In this document: positions 27,238 through 36,125 of the stretch, piece after piece | Layout: the number at the start of each line of letters is the position of its first letter | How positions within the stretch are numbered: the first letter of the stretch is position 1 | Source: Sneathiellales bacterium | GTDB taxonomy: Bacteria > Pseudomonadota > Alphaproteobacteria > JANQFL01 | DNA: 64,000 bases | NCBI GenBank assembly: GCA_028277845.1 | Contig: JANQFL010000103.1 | Coordinates: 1 to 64,000 of the forward strand | Reading direction: 5' to 3' | Position numbers and translations under genes: made by a program | Notes under the pieces: model-generated | Told to the model about the DNA's origin: nothing | Databases searched by the model: none | Seen by the model: only the letters and a program-made list of their open reading frames with translations

Positions 27238-28746
27238 TCAATCCCCATCGTCCGCCTCCGGCGCGCGGTTCCGGAAATATGCCGGCAGATAGCGCATCAA
27301 GGGCCAAAACGCCGTGGCGAACGCCACGACCAGAAAGGCGAGCGAGACCGGCCGGGTGACCAGCGGCAGGAAGCTGCCGTCGTAGATCATCAGGCCCGAG
27401 CGCAGATTGACTTCGGCGATGGGCGCCAGAATGTAGCCGATGATGAACGGACCCGTCGGCACGCGGGCCTGAATCATGGCGAAACCGAGGGCACCGAACC
27501 CCAACATGACCCAAACGTCGAACAAACGGTTGCTTTCCGAGAACGCGCCGATAATGCAGAACACGACAATGGGCGGCATCAGCCAGACCCGCGAGACATA
27601 CATCAGGCGGGCGAAAACCGGCGTCGCGACCAGCATGATCAACAGCATGAGCACGTTGGCGACCAGCGCGGCGGCGATGATGCCGTAGGCGCTCTCGGGC
27701 GAATTCTGAAACAGCAGCGGCCCGGGCGTGAGATTGTGAATGACCAGGGCGCCGAGGAGAATCACGTCGATCACGCTGCCGGGAATGCCCAGGGTAATCA
27801 GCGGTACCAACGCACCGTTGACGGCGGCGTTGTTGGCGGTTTCCGCCGCCACGATGCCGTCCTCGCACCCCTTGCCGAACTTCTCGGGGTGACGCGAGAA
27901 GCTGCGCGCGGTGGTATAGGACGCGATGGCGCCGGTCGTGCCGCCGATGCCGGGCAGGATACCGATCCAGGTGCCGATCAGCGACGACCGCACCAAATTG
28001 ACGGCCTGGGCCTTCAGGTCGGACAGCGTCATGAACATGCTGCGCGTCGTCGTCCGCACCCGCTCGAGCGGTTGTTCGATATCGATGACGTCCTTGAGAA
28101 CCTGGCTCAGGACCAGCATGCCGAGAATCACCGGCAGCAGTTGGAAGCCGCTGTCCAGGTCGTGGAACCCGAACGTCATGCGGACAACGCCGGACGCGTT
28201 GTCGACCCCCACCATGGACACGACGGCGCCCAGCACGCCGGAAAGCAGGCCCTTGATCATCGAGCCCTGGCTGACCGCGCTGATCAGCATCAGCGCGACC
28301 AGGCTGATGGCGAAGATCTCGTACGGACCGAACCGCACCGCGATGTCGGCGAGCGGCGGCGACAATGCCGCCAGAAATACCCAGGAGATCAGGCCGCCGA
28401 TAAACGACGCCATGATCCCGAAGCCGAGGGCACGCCCGGGCTGGCCCCGCTTGGCCATGGGAAAGCCGTCCAACACCGTCATCATCGCCGCCGGTGTTCC
28501 GGGCATGCGCATCAAGGTGGCCGAGATCAGCCCGCCGCTCGTCGAGCCGACGTACATGGCCACCAGCAGCACCAGGGCATGGGTGCTTTCCATGAAAAAC
28601 GTCAACGGCAAGGCGAGGGCAATGACCATCGCGCCGCTCATGCCGGGAATGGCGCCGACCACGATACCCACGAACACGCCGAGAAACACCAGCAGAAAGG
28701 GAAGCGGCGCAAACAGTTCCGCGAACGAGGACAGCAATGGCTCCAT
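27238..28746 (-). CDS. tctA: Tripartite tricarboxylate transporter permease, TctA family
   Basis: About 500-aa multi-TM protein; GAIPGMSGAMVIALALPLTF, LGIPGSVIDVILLGALVIHNLTPGPLLF. Confidence 0.93.
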   Translation of the reverse strand: MEPLLSSFAELFAPLPFLLVFLGVFVGIVVGAIPGMSGAMVIALALPLTFFMESTHALVLLVAMYVGSTSGGLISATLMRMPGTPAAMMTVLDGFPMAKRGQPGRALGFGIMASFIGGLISWVFLAALSPPLADIAVRFGPYEIFAISLVALMLISAVSQGSMIKGLLSGVLGAVVSMVGVDNASGVVRMTFGFHDLDSGFQLLPVILGMLVLSQVLKDVIDIEQPLERVRTTTRSMFMTLSDLKAQAVNLVRSSLIGTWIGILPGIGGTTGAIASYTTARSFSRHPEKFGKGCEDGIVAAETANNAAVNGALVPLITLGIPGSVIDVILLGALVIHNLTPGPLLFQNSPESAYGIIAAALVANVLMLLIMLVATPVFARLMYVSRVWLMPPIVVFCIIGAFSESNRLFDVWVMLGFGALGFAMIQARVPTGPFIIGYILAPIAEVNLRSGLMIYDGSFLPLVTRPVSLAFLVVAFATAFWPLMRYLPAYFRNRAPEADDGD

Positions 28747-28761
28747 AAGACGGCGCGGCCC

Positions 28762-29268
28762 TTAGCCGGGTAAATCGATGTAGAAGAAACCGGTGAAAAT
28801 CCAATGCAGGCCGACGCCCAAAACCAGCGCCACGCCAAGCGCCACCGGGAGCATGCGGACGCGCCGGCCGGCAAGAACCATGATGAAGGCAAAGACAAAC
28901 AACACGGACGCCCAGCGAAATCCCAGCACCTGCCATTCCATGGCCAGAACGTAAAGCACCGTGAGTCCGGCGGCGGCGGCGGCCAAGTCGCGGCGCGGCC
29001 GGGCGGCCGGTGCGTCCGGCGCCGGCGCGCCTTCGCTCTCCGGGTTTGCGGATCCGGACCGGCCGCGGGCGGTCTGCACGGCGGCGGCGATGGACAGAAC
29101 GACCAGCACAAGCCCCGCCCAAAGCGGAAACGCGGCCGGACCGACAGGCTCGAGCATCGGCGGCGGCAATCCGATACTGCTCCAGATGGCCAGCCCGCCG
29201 ACCGCGGCCATGGCACAGGCAAACGCATTGTCGGCCACCCAGGCCGTGAACAAAGACCGGTTCATCAT
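28762..29268 (-). CDS. tctB: Tripartite tricarboxylate transporter small membrane subunit, TctB family
   Basis: Small 4-TM protein between TctA and TctC genes. Confidence 0.85.
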   Translation of the reverse strand: MMNRSLFTAWVADNAFACAMAAVGGLAIWSSIGLPPPMLEPVGPAAFPLWAGLVLVVLSIAAAVQTARGRSGSANPESEGAPAPDAPAARPRRDLAAAAAGLTVLYVLAMEWQVLGFRWASVLFVFAFIMVLAGRRVRMLPVALGVALVLGVGLHWIFTGFFYIDLPG

Positions 29269-29368
29269 CGACCTCCGCTTCCCCGGTGAGACGTCCGTCC
29301 GGGAAAAGGTACCATCGGCGCCGGAAAAGACACCAACGGCCGTTTCCCGGACCGTGGGAAGCGAGCCC

Positions 29369-30328
29369 TTATTGCATCGACGCCTTTACGGTGCCCGCGA
29401 CACTCTCGAACGACTTCATTTCGGCCGCGATATCCTGCTTGAGCTGCGCGCCCGTGCGCACGCGGATCGTACTGAGCCGTTGCTTGTGATACTCGATCAG
29501 TTCCGGGGTCCGCATGACCTTTTCCAGCACGCCGGCAAAGTAGGCGACATGGTCCGGCGACGTTCCGGCGGGAGCCCAAAAACGCCGGTTCAGGCAAGCC
29601 TCGATATCAAGTCCGCGTTCCTTGGCCGTCGGCATGCCCTTCGCCGCGGCGGGCAGGGCCGATCCCATCCACAGGAGTCCCCTGAGTTCATCGCCGGCGC
29701 GTTTGATCCAACCCGGAGACATGAACGCCATGTCCGTGTGACCGCCCTTCATCGAGGCAAAACGCTTCGACGTGCCGCCGGTGTGCACGACTCCGAACTT
29801 GATACCCAGCCTGTCCATCATCATGGCCGCCGGGAAATGGGAAATACCGCCGATGATATCCGCCAGTTTGAGCTGGCCCGGGTTGGCCTTGGCGTACGCC
29901 GTCATGTCGTCAAATGTCTTGAGTTGGGATTTCGCCGGCACGGCGAGATAAAGGCACGACTGGGTGGTTTGCGCCACCGGTTCGTAGGCTGTGGCCGGAT
30001 CGAAGCCGAGCCGGCCGGTGGCCGCCAGCGCGAACATCTCGTTGTGCATCTGCAAGAACGTATAACCGTCGGGATCGGCATCCTTGACCCGCCGGGCACC
30101 GACGGCGCCGCCGGCACCGGTCACGTTGACCACGACCAGCGGCTGCGTCATCAGCTTGTGTTTTTCGATGGCGGCCTGAATGGTCCGGGCCAAACCGTCG
30201 GTTCCGCCGCCGGCCCGGTAAGGCAGAATCAGCTTGATCGGTTTTTCGGGATATTCCGCAAACGCGGCGGAGCCCGCAAAGAGAATCGGTAGCGCCAACA
30301 ACGCTGTGATCAGTTTTCGCCCCATCAT
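29369..30328 (-). CDS. tctC: Tripartite tricarboxylate transporter substrate-binding protein, TctC/Bug family
   Basis: EYPEKPIKLILPYRAGGGTDGLARTIQAAIEK, Bug-family signature; signal peptide from MMGRKLITALLALPILFAGSAAFA. Confidence 0.92.
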   Translation of the reverse strand: MMGRKLITALLALPILFAGSAAFAEYPEKPIKLILPYRAGGGTDGLARTIQAAIEKHKLMTQPLVVVNVTGAGGAVGARRVKDADPDGYTFLQMHNEMFALAATGRLGFDPATAYEPVAQTTQSCLYLAVPAKSQLKTFDDMTAYAKANPGQLKLADIIGGISHFPAAMMMDRLGIKFGVVHTGGTSKRFASMKGGHTDMAFMSPGWIKRAGDELRGLLWMGSALPAAAKGMPTAKERGLDIEACLNRRFWAPAGTSPDHVAYFAGVLEKVMRTPELIEYHKQRLSTIRVRTGAQLKQDIAAEMKSFESVAGTVKASMQ

Positions 30329-30494
30329 GGCAGCCTCCCTGGTTCTGGTTGGTTCGGCTTTGCGAACGAGAACCGGGCCACCGGCACCAGCCACCTTTTT
30401 CATCACATCGCCGCTCAAATTGGCTTGAGATTGACAGGCTGATCCTAAACCGACAATTATATTTTTTTACCTAAGCCATAACCAAAGGTTAAGT

Positions 30495-31412
30495 ATGGAG
30501 CTGCGTCAGCTTGGCCATTTTCTCGCGATCGTGGAGCACGGGTCGTTGGGCCGCGCGGCCCTGGCCCTCAACATCACGGAACCGGCGTTGAGCAAGAGCA
30601 TCCGGCGGCTGGAAGACAGCCTGCAGGTTTCGCTGTTCGACCGCGGCACGCGCGGCATGACCCGCACGCCGTTCGGCGATTCGTTTCTCCAACACGCCCG
30701 GCTGATCGTCGGCGAGATCGAGACCACGCGTCAGGAACTGGATGAACTGCGCGGTATCAGCCGCGGTATCGTCCGTATCGGCGCCCGGCCCAGTTTCAAT
30801 TTGACCGTATTGCCGCGGGCGGTTACCCGCATGCAAACGAGCCGGCCGGGCGTACAGGCCGTCGTGCGCGAAGGCTTCATGCCGAACCTGATCACCGAAG
30901 TCATTCAGGGCGACCTCGACTTTATCGTCGTGACCGAGGCGGACGATCTCGATCAAAGCCTCACACAGGAACCGTTGGCAATGAGCCCGGTCGGCCTGAT
31001 GGCCCAGGCCAACGATCCGCTGCTGCGGAAAGGCACGCTTGCCGCCGCCGACCTCGACGGCGCCAAATGGATCCTGCCGTTGCCGACCGATCCGATCCGC
31101 CGCCAATTGGAACACGCCCTCGGGACCATCGGCCTCGATCCGGTCAATGTCGTGGCGGAGTCCAATTCGGTTCTGTTCACCATGTCGTACATCCGCGAAA
31201 CCGGCGCGGTCGGTTTCCTGCCCCGCGCGACGATCGAGCTCGGGCTGGGCTGGGGCCGTGACGACCTTGCGTTCCTCGACGTGCCCGAACTGTCCTGGCA
31301 GCGGCAACTGAATATCATTCGCCGCCGCCGCGCCAGCCTGTCGCCACCGGCGCAATTGATGATCCGGGAATTGAAGGCGGTCAGCGAGGAACTTGGCGTC
31401 GGCATCACATAA
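30495..31412 (+). CDS. LysR-family transcriptional regulator
   Basis: MELRQLGHFLAIVEHGSLGRAALALNITEPALSKSIRRLEDSL; divergent from tctC. Confidence 0.93.
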   Translation: MELRQLGHFLAIVEHGSLGRAALALNITEPALSKSIRRLEDSLQVSLFDRGTRGMTRTPFGDSFLQHARLIVGEIETTRQELDELRGISRGIVRIGARPSFNLTVLPRAVTRMQTSRPGVQAVVREGFMPNLITEVIQGDLDFIVVTEADDLDQSLTQEPLAMSPVGLMAQANDPLLRKGTLAAADLDGAKWILPLPTDPIRRQLEHALGTIGLDPVNVVAESNSVLFTMSYIRETGAVGFLPRATIELGLGWGRDDLAFLDVPELSWQRQLNIIRRRRASLSPPAQLMIRELKAVSEELGVGIT

Positions 31413-31464
31413 AGACGTACTCCCGTACGTTGGGCTCCATCCCCTGCCTGCGGACGCCGGTTTT

Positions 31465-31537
31465 CCAGCCCTACTTCAGCGCCCGGCCGAGATAATCCAC
31501 CGCCGCCTGGGTGCCGCCGGTGCCGTGGGGGGATGTC
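31465..31537. repeat. Diverged copy A of the aminotransferase 3' end
   Basis: About 73 bp matching 32664-32735 with 3 substitutions and one extra G; reverse complement encodes AAVDYLGRALK*. Confidence 0.85.
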
Positions 31538-31572
31538 CAGTGCCTCCTTCCATTGCAAAGAAAAGATCGCAC

Positions 31573-31614
31573 CATCAAACCCTGGGATCAAACACCTAAA
31601 GCAAGGGTTTGATG
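31573..31614. repeat. 11-bp perfect inverted repeat, catcaaaccct ... agggtttgatg
   Basis: Arms at 31573-31583 and 31604-31614 at the left edge of the AT-rich insert. Confidence 0.6.
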
Positions 31615-31771
31615 TCATTTGCTATCCGTATTGGAATTAGTCGACCTGCTTGATTGAGACGCAACTTTCGCTACAGAAATGCAACCATTAAGGATAGAAT
31701 ATTGTTTCGTTTCTGTTCAAATTATTGGGCCACCCGACAAGGAGTTAAAACCAAGATACGGATGTTTGGAT

Positions 31772-32260
31772 ATGTACTCACTCCTCAACATAGTCGGCGC
31801 TCTAGCCTCGATTGCGGGGCTTGTTTTAACAATTATTGCGATGGATTTCAGAACGGGCTCCGTCGTCGTGCCGACAATTCCATTGAAAAATCTTCCCTTA
31901 TTAATTCTAATATTTCTTGTTTTGGAATATTTATTTGCCCATTTTTTTATAACGTTACTTATGTGGTTCAATAGTCGAATTAATAATGCAACAATTTTTA
32001 TAGTTGGATTTATACTTCTTTTTCTTTCTGGCTGGCAATCGTCCGTTTTGTGTCAATATATCTGGGGAGTTTCTCCCAACTCATCTCTTGATTGGGCGAA
32101 ATACATAGCACTTGGCGCGTTCTGCGTCATTTTACATCCCATGCCTGTACTTGGCTCTTCTTCCAAATTGGAATCAGATTTCGATGATAGTTTTATGAAC
32201 ATGACTTTTGTTTTTGGGATACCTTTCTTTTTTGCTTTCATTACGGCAGGCCTAGGTTAA
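31772..32260 (+). CDS. Hypothetical multi-TM membrane protein in AT-rich DNA
   Basis: MYSLLNIVGALASIAGLVLTIIAMDF... with four to five hydrophobic stretches; AT-rich codons unlike the surrounding genes; no family recognised. Confidence 0.5.
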   Translation: MYSLLNIVGALASIAGLVLTIIAMDFRTGSVVVPTIPLKNLPLLILIFLVLEYLFAHFFITLLMWFNSRINNATIFIVGFILLFLSGWQSSVLCQYIWGVSPNSSLDWAKYIALGAFCVILHPMPVLGSSSKLESDFDDSFMNMTFVFGIPFFFAFITAGLG

Positions 32261-32663
32261 TTTTACCCGCGAAATTTTTGCTTTAACTTAACTCGGACTT
32301 GAGCATGTCGCTCTTTACATACCTGCAACAATACTGTTGGCGAGCTCCATAGGCGTTGGCATTGAAGTGTTGAATGCAAGGCCAAAAGCCACTTGGTCTA
32401 CTTTACCTAGTCAAACAAACTAAGTACGAAAACAGTCAATTAGATAATCTAGTCAGCCGCATAAGATTTGCCTGGATTAGTCCATTTTATGTCAGAGACG
32501 TGAAATGGCCATTGATGCTCGAAATGTTGCTGCCAGCAATTCAAAGCATCTTGAAGACAAGTGACTACCATTTACCCACGGTCACAATCGCGAGTTTCTC
32601 GCTGTACTTGCGTCCGGTCCAGGAAACGACTTGCAGGTTTTGGTTCTAGGGTTAGAGCTCCGC

Positions 32664-32735
32664 CCAGCCCTACTTCAGCGCCCGTCCCAAATAATCCACC
32701 GCCGCCTGGGTGCCGCCGGTGCCGTGGGGGATGTC
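32664..32735. repeat. Copy B of the repeat: 3' end of the intact aminotransferase gene
   Basis: Matches 31465-31537. Confidence 0.85.
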
Positions 32736-33857
32736 GAGGGCGGCGAGGCCGGTTTCCAGGGCGCCGAGGGTGCCGAGCACCATGGGGGCGTTGGTGTGGC
32801 CCATGTGGGCGATGCGCAGGGCCTTGCCGTCCATTTCCTCGCCGATGCCGATGCCCAGCACCACGCCGCAGGTTTCGCGCACGAAGTCGAGCAGCCGCTG
32901 CGGATCGTAGCCCTGCTTGACCAGCACCGTGGTGACCGAGACGGCCCGTTCCTCGGGCCTTTCGATGTTGAAATCGAGCACCCCGCCGGTGCGCCAGACG
33001 TCGACCGCGGCATGCACGGCGCCGGCCAGCAGGCGATGGCGGCGGAAGGTGTTTTCCAGGCCTTCCTCGAGCAGGATGTCGAAGGCCTTGCGCAGGCCGA
33101 ACAGCAGGTGCTCGGGCGGCGTGCCGCAGTATTTCTGGTAGTGCAGCGGCCCGTCGCGCTGGGTCCAGTCCCAGTAGTAGGTGCGCAGGCCGGCCGACTG
33201 GTGGCGTTCGACCGCCTTGGGTCCGGCGGCGACGAAGCTGAGCCCCGGCGGCGTCATCAAACCCTTCTGCGAACCGGTCACGGCGATGTCGACGCCCCAG
33301 CTGTCCATGGCGAAGGGCATGCAGCCCAACGAGGCGATGCAGTCGACCATGAGCAGTGCGTCGCTGCCGGTGTCGTCCATGGCGGCGCGGATCGCCGGAA
33401 TGTCGTTGACCACGCCGGACGCGGTGTCGATCTGCACCACCAGGATGGCCTTGAAATCCTTGGCGTCGTCGGCCTGCAGGCGCGCCTTGAACGCCGCCAC
33501 GTCGACCGCCGCGTGCCAACTGCCGGGCAGCACCTCGACCTCGACGCCGAGCATGTCCGCCATCATGCCCCAGGCGGTGGCGAAGCGGCCGCTTTCCAGC
33601 ACCAGTACCTTGTCGCCGCGGTTGAGCACGTTGGTCAGGGCCGCCTCCCAGGCGCCGTGGCCGTTGGATGCGTAAATGTAGGCCCGGCCCTCGGTGCGGA
33701 AGACGGTGCGCAGGTCCTCGTGGCACGACGAGGTGATGTCGAGCAGCGAGCCGGAATAGATGTCCACGGCCGGGCGGTGCATGGCGTTGAGCACTTCATC
33801 GGGCACGTTGGTGGGACCGGGGATGGACAGGAATTCGCGGCCGTTGGCGACAGTCAT
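32670..33857 (-). CDS. Class V aminotransferase (serine-glyoxylate/alanine-glyoxylate type)
   Basis: FLSIPGPTNVPDEVLNAMHRPAVDIYSG and AVTGSQKGLMTPPGLSFVA (PLP lysine). Confidence 0.9.
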   Translation of the reverse strand: MTVANGREFLSIPGPTNVPDEVLNAMHRPAVDIYSGSLLDITSSCHEDLRTVFRTEGRAYIYASNGHGAWEAALTNVLNRGDKVLVLESGRFATAWGMMADMLGVEVEVLPGSWHAAVDVAAFKARLQADDAKDFKAILVVQIDTASGVVNDIPAIRAAMDDTGSDALLMVDCIASLGCMPFAMDSWGVDIAVTGSQKGLMTPPGLSFVAAGPKAVERHQSAGLRTYYWDWTQRDGPLHYQKYCGTPPEHLLFGLRKAFDILLEEGLENTFRRHRLLAGAVHAAVDVWRTGGVLDFNIERPEERAVSVTTVLVKQGYDPQRLLDFVRETCGVVLGIGIGEEMDGKALRIAHMGHTNAPMVLGTLGALETGLAALDIPHGTGGTQAAVDYLGRALK

Positions 33858-33926
33858 GACAAAACCTTCGATTTTGGGGGTCGATTTCAGAACCGGCGCC
33901 GACTCTTTCGCAAGCGGCGGTGAAAG

Positions 33927-34033
33927 TCCAGTCCTGTGAGCCTCACGGCGCCGTGACCGCCGGGACGATCACTGCTGACAGGACGGTGTCAGCAGGGTCC
34001 TGTTACATCAACGGGACGCCGGCGCACCGCCGG
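33927..34033 (+). promoter_or_regulatory. Candidate structured leader RNA or riboswitch-like element upstream of the GST gene
   Basis: TCACGGCGCCGTGA palindrome (33943-33956), CTGCTGACA/TGTCAGCAG hairpin (33972-33995), CCGGCG/CGCCGG hairpin (34019-34033), ACAGGAC with two alternative GTCCTGT partners. Confidence 0.45.
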
Positions 34034-34066
34034 ACGTCTGAAAACCGACCGACGAGGACAAGACCC

Positions 34067-34684
34067 ATGATGACGCTCTATCACTATCCCTATTCGCAAC
34101 ACGCCCGCCGCGTGGTGTCCCTGCTGGAGGCCGCCGGGCTGCCTTACCGGCTGCATCCCGTGGACATGGGGAAACAGGAATACCTGACGGACGAATACGC
34201 CGCCATCAACCCCAACCGGCAGATCCCTACACTGATCGACGGCACCGTCATCATCCACGAATCCAACGCCATCCTGCGCTATCTGTGCGCCAAGCACGGC
34301 CTGGACGACTGGTATCCCGCCGACCTGGCGCGGCGGGCGGCGGTGGAGCAGTGGCTCGACTGGAACCAGTGCCGGCTGGGCCCGGCGGTGGTCGACATCG
34401 TGCTCAACACCGTGTTCATGGGCGAGGACGGCGACAAGGCGGCCATCGCCCGCGGCCACGAGAAACTGACAGCGCTGGCCAGGATCCTCGACGACGCCCT
34501 GGCGGCGCAGGACTATCTGGCCGGCGATACGCCGACCATCGCCGACCTGTCGGTGGCGTCGAACATCTTCCACTTGGGCTTCGCCGACGCCCTGCCGGAC
34601 CGGCCCAACATCCGCGCCTGGTTCGCGCGCATGAGCGCCATCGAAGGGTTCCGCAAATCCCTGCCGGAGAAGCAAGCGGCCTGA
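34067..34684 (+). CDS. Glutathione S-transferase family protein
   Basis: MMTLYHYPYSQHARRVVSLLEAAGLPYRL, NPNRQIPTLIDG, HESNAILRYL. Confidence 0.9.
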   Translation: MMTLYHYPYSQHARRVVSLLEAAGLPYRLHPVDMGKQEYLTDEYAAINPNRQIPTLIDGTVIIHESNAILRYLCAKHGLDDWYPADLARRAAVEQWLDWNQCRLGPAVVDIVLNTVFMGEDGDKAAIARGHEKLTALARILDDALAAQDYLAGDTPTIADLSVASNIFHLGFADALPDRPNIRAWFARMSAIEGFRKSLPEKQAA

Positions 34685-34686
34685 GC

Positions 34687-35286
34687 CTATTGCCGGGCTA
34701 CGGTCCCGGCCCCGCCGGACGGAGGCCGGGCGCCGCGGCGGCGTGCGAACAGCACGGCGATTCCCGCCAGCATGATGCCGCCGCCGAGCGCGGCGCGCAG
34801 CCAGTCCACCGGCGCCGCGTTGGCCCGCAGGGAGAGGCTGGCCGCGCTCACCGTCGCCGTGCGGGCGTTGAGCGACCAGTCCAGCCGGTAGCCGCCGCCG
34901 ATGGAGACATCGAACGTGCCCAGGCCCCTGCGCAGCGATCCCTTGTGATAGTGGTCGCTGCGGTCGGTGGCGTCGTCCCGGTGCACGGCCTTACCCGACC
35001 ACACGGCGATGTCGGCGGTGTTGCGCACCTCGACCCGGGTGTCGAACAGCGGCGTGTTGGGCCGGCGGTGGGTCATCTCGTAGTCGATGTCGAACACCGC
35101 GCGCAACGGGTTCATGTATTCTTCCAGCCGGACCGTCGTCTCCCGGGTGCCTCCGCCGGACAGCTCGAGCCGCGCCACCTCGCGACCCGACGACAGGGCG
35201 GCATCGATGGTGGTGTAAAAAAGATAAAACCCGGCGCCGATGAGCGCCAGTGACGGCACGATGCGCACGATGCCCCGTGATTTCAT
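34687..35286 (-). CDS. Hypothetical membrane-anchored protein
   Basis: N- and C-terminal hydrophobic segments; GC-rich coding frame; no family recognised. Confidence 0.6.
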   Translation of the reverse strand: MKSRGIVRIVPSLALIGAGFYLFYTTIDAALSSGREVARLELSGGGTRETTVRLEEYMNPLRAVFDIDYEMTHRRPNTPLFDTRVEVRNTADIAVWSGKAVHRDDATDRSDHYHKGSLRRGLGTFDVSIGGGYRLDWSLNARTATVSAASLSLRANAAPVDWLRAALGGGIMLAGIAVLFARRRGARPPSGGAGTVARQ

Positions 35287-35323
35287 AACGCCCCCCTCAT
35301 AACACCCTCAGCGCGCTGGCCGG

Positions 35324-36106
35324 CTACGGCCGGCGGAAGTCGCGGCCGACCCTACCCCAATGGCAGCGCGGATAAAACGGATAGGTGTCGGTGGCGAAAT
35401 AGACGTATTTGCCGTCCAGCATGCCGCCGTTGCATTCGTCCAGCGTGCCCGACCCGGCGACGTACTGCCAGTCCTGCACGAACCGACCGTCATGACGCCC
35501 GCCCGGCGCGGAAGAACGGGTGCCCGGCTTCAACCGGTAGCTCGACTTGGCCTTGGCGCCGACATAGTGCAGTTCGAAACCGTCGGCGGCGTAGCCGATA
35601 TGGCTTGACGCGCTTTGATCCACCAGACCCACGGGCACGCCGTGATAGTGATACAGCCCGCGGCGATCGACGTGGGCGTTGTGGTGGTCCATGCCGAGGC
35701 GGCGGGCGTTGCCCATGCCCTCCAGGTTCCAGCCCGAGGACCGGTCGCGGCTGTGGCCGCGCGGCGACGAGGCGTCGTACCAGTCGGCGGTGCCGGGCCG
35801 TACCGGCACACCGTTCAGGGCAACTGCGACCACCGGGGCACCATAAAACGGCGTGCTGTTGCGCCGTGGATTGGCATCGAAGCAATAGCGCAGCCGCTGG
35901 CTGCGAAAGCGGTGCGGATTGCCCCGGTTGGGAAACCGCCCCATGTCGTGGTTCGGCGTACCGTCGGAGACGATGCAGCGTTGATCGCCTTGCTGGAAGA
36001 TGCGCACCGAGTGCGCGCCGGAAGGGGGGTTCTGGGCGGTCGCCGAACACGCGGCGAGGACGAAGGCGCTCAAAGCCAAAACGGATACGCGTCGAACAAT
36101 CATCAA
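35324..36106 (-). CDS. YHYH-domain protein, secreted
   Basis: Signal peptide with lipobox-like LAACSA and GLYHYHGVPVGLVD motif. Confidence 0.8.
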   Translation of the reverse strand: MMIVRRVSVLALSAFVLAACSATAQNPPSGAHSVRIFQQGDQRCIVSDGTPNHDMGRFPNRGNPHRFRSQRLRYCFDANPRRNSTPFYGAPVVAVALNGVPVRPGTADWYDASSPRGHSRDRSSGWNLEGMGNARRLGMDHHNAHVDRRGLYHYHGVPVGLVDQSASSHIGYAADGFELHYVGAKAKSSYRLKPGTRSSAPGGRHDGRFVQDWQYVAGSGTLDECNGGMLDGKYVYFATDTYPFYPRCHWGRVGRDFRRP

Positions 36107-36125
36107 TCAACTCCTGCGGACCGTC

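Noticed and set aside
30479-30491. TAACC-aaa-GGTTA dyad just upstream of the LysR start
   Set aside because: Short arms and very close to the start codon; plausible but too weak to call as a LysR site without comparative data.
30953-31618. 221-aa minus-strand ORF spanning the LysR 3' half and repeat copy A
   Set aside because: Antisense to LysR; the repeat segment is read in a different frame from the aminotransferase, so it is not a functional copy.
32374-32649. 91-aa ORF in the AT-rich islet
   Set aside because: No recognisable motif and weak coding character; could be random or decayed sequence.
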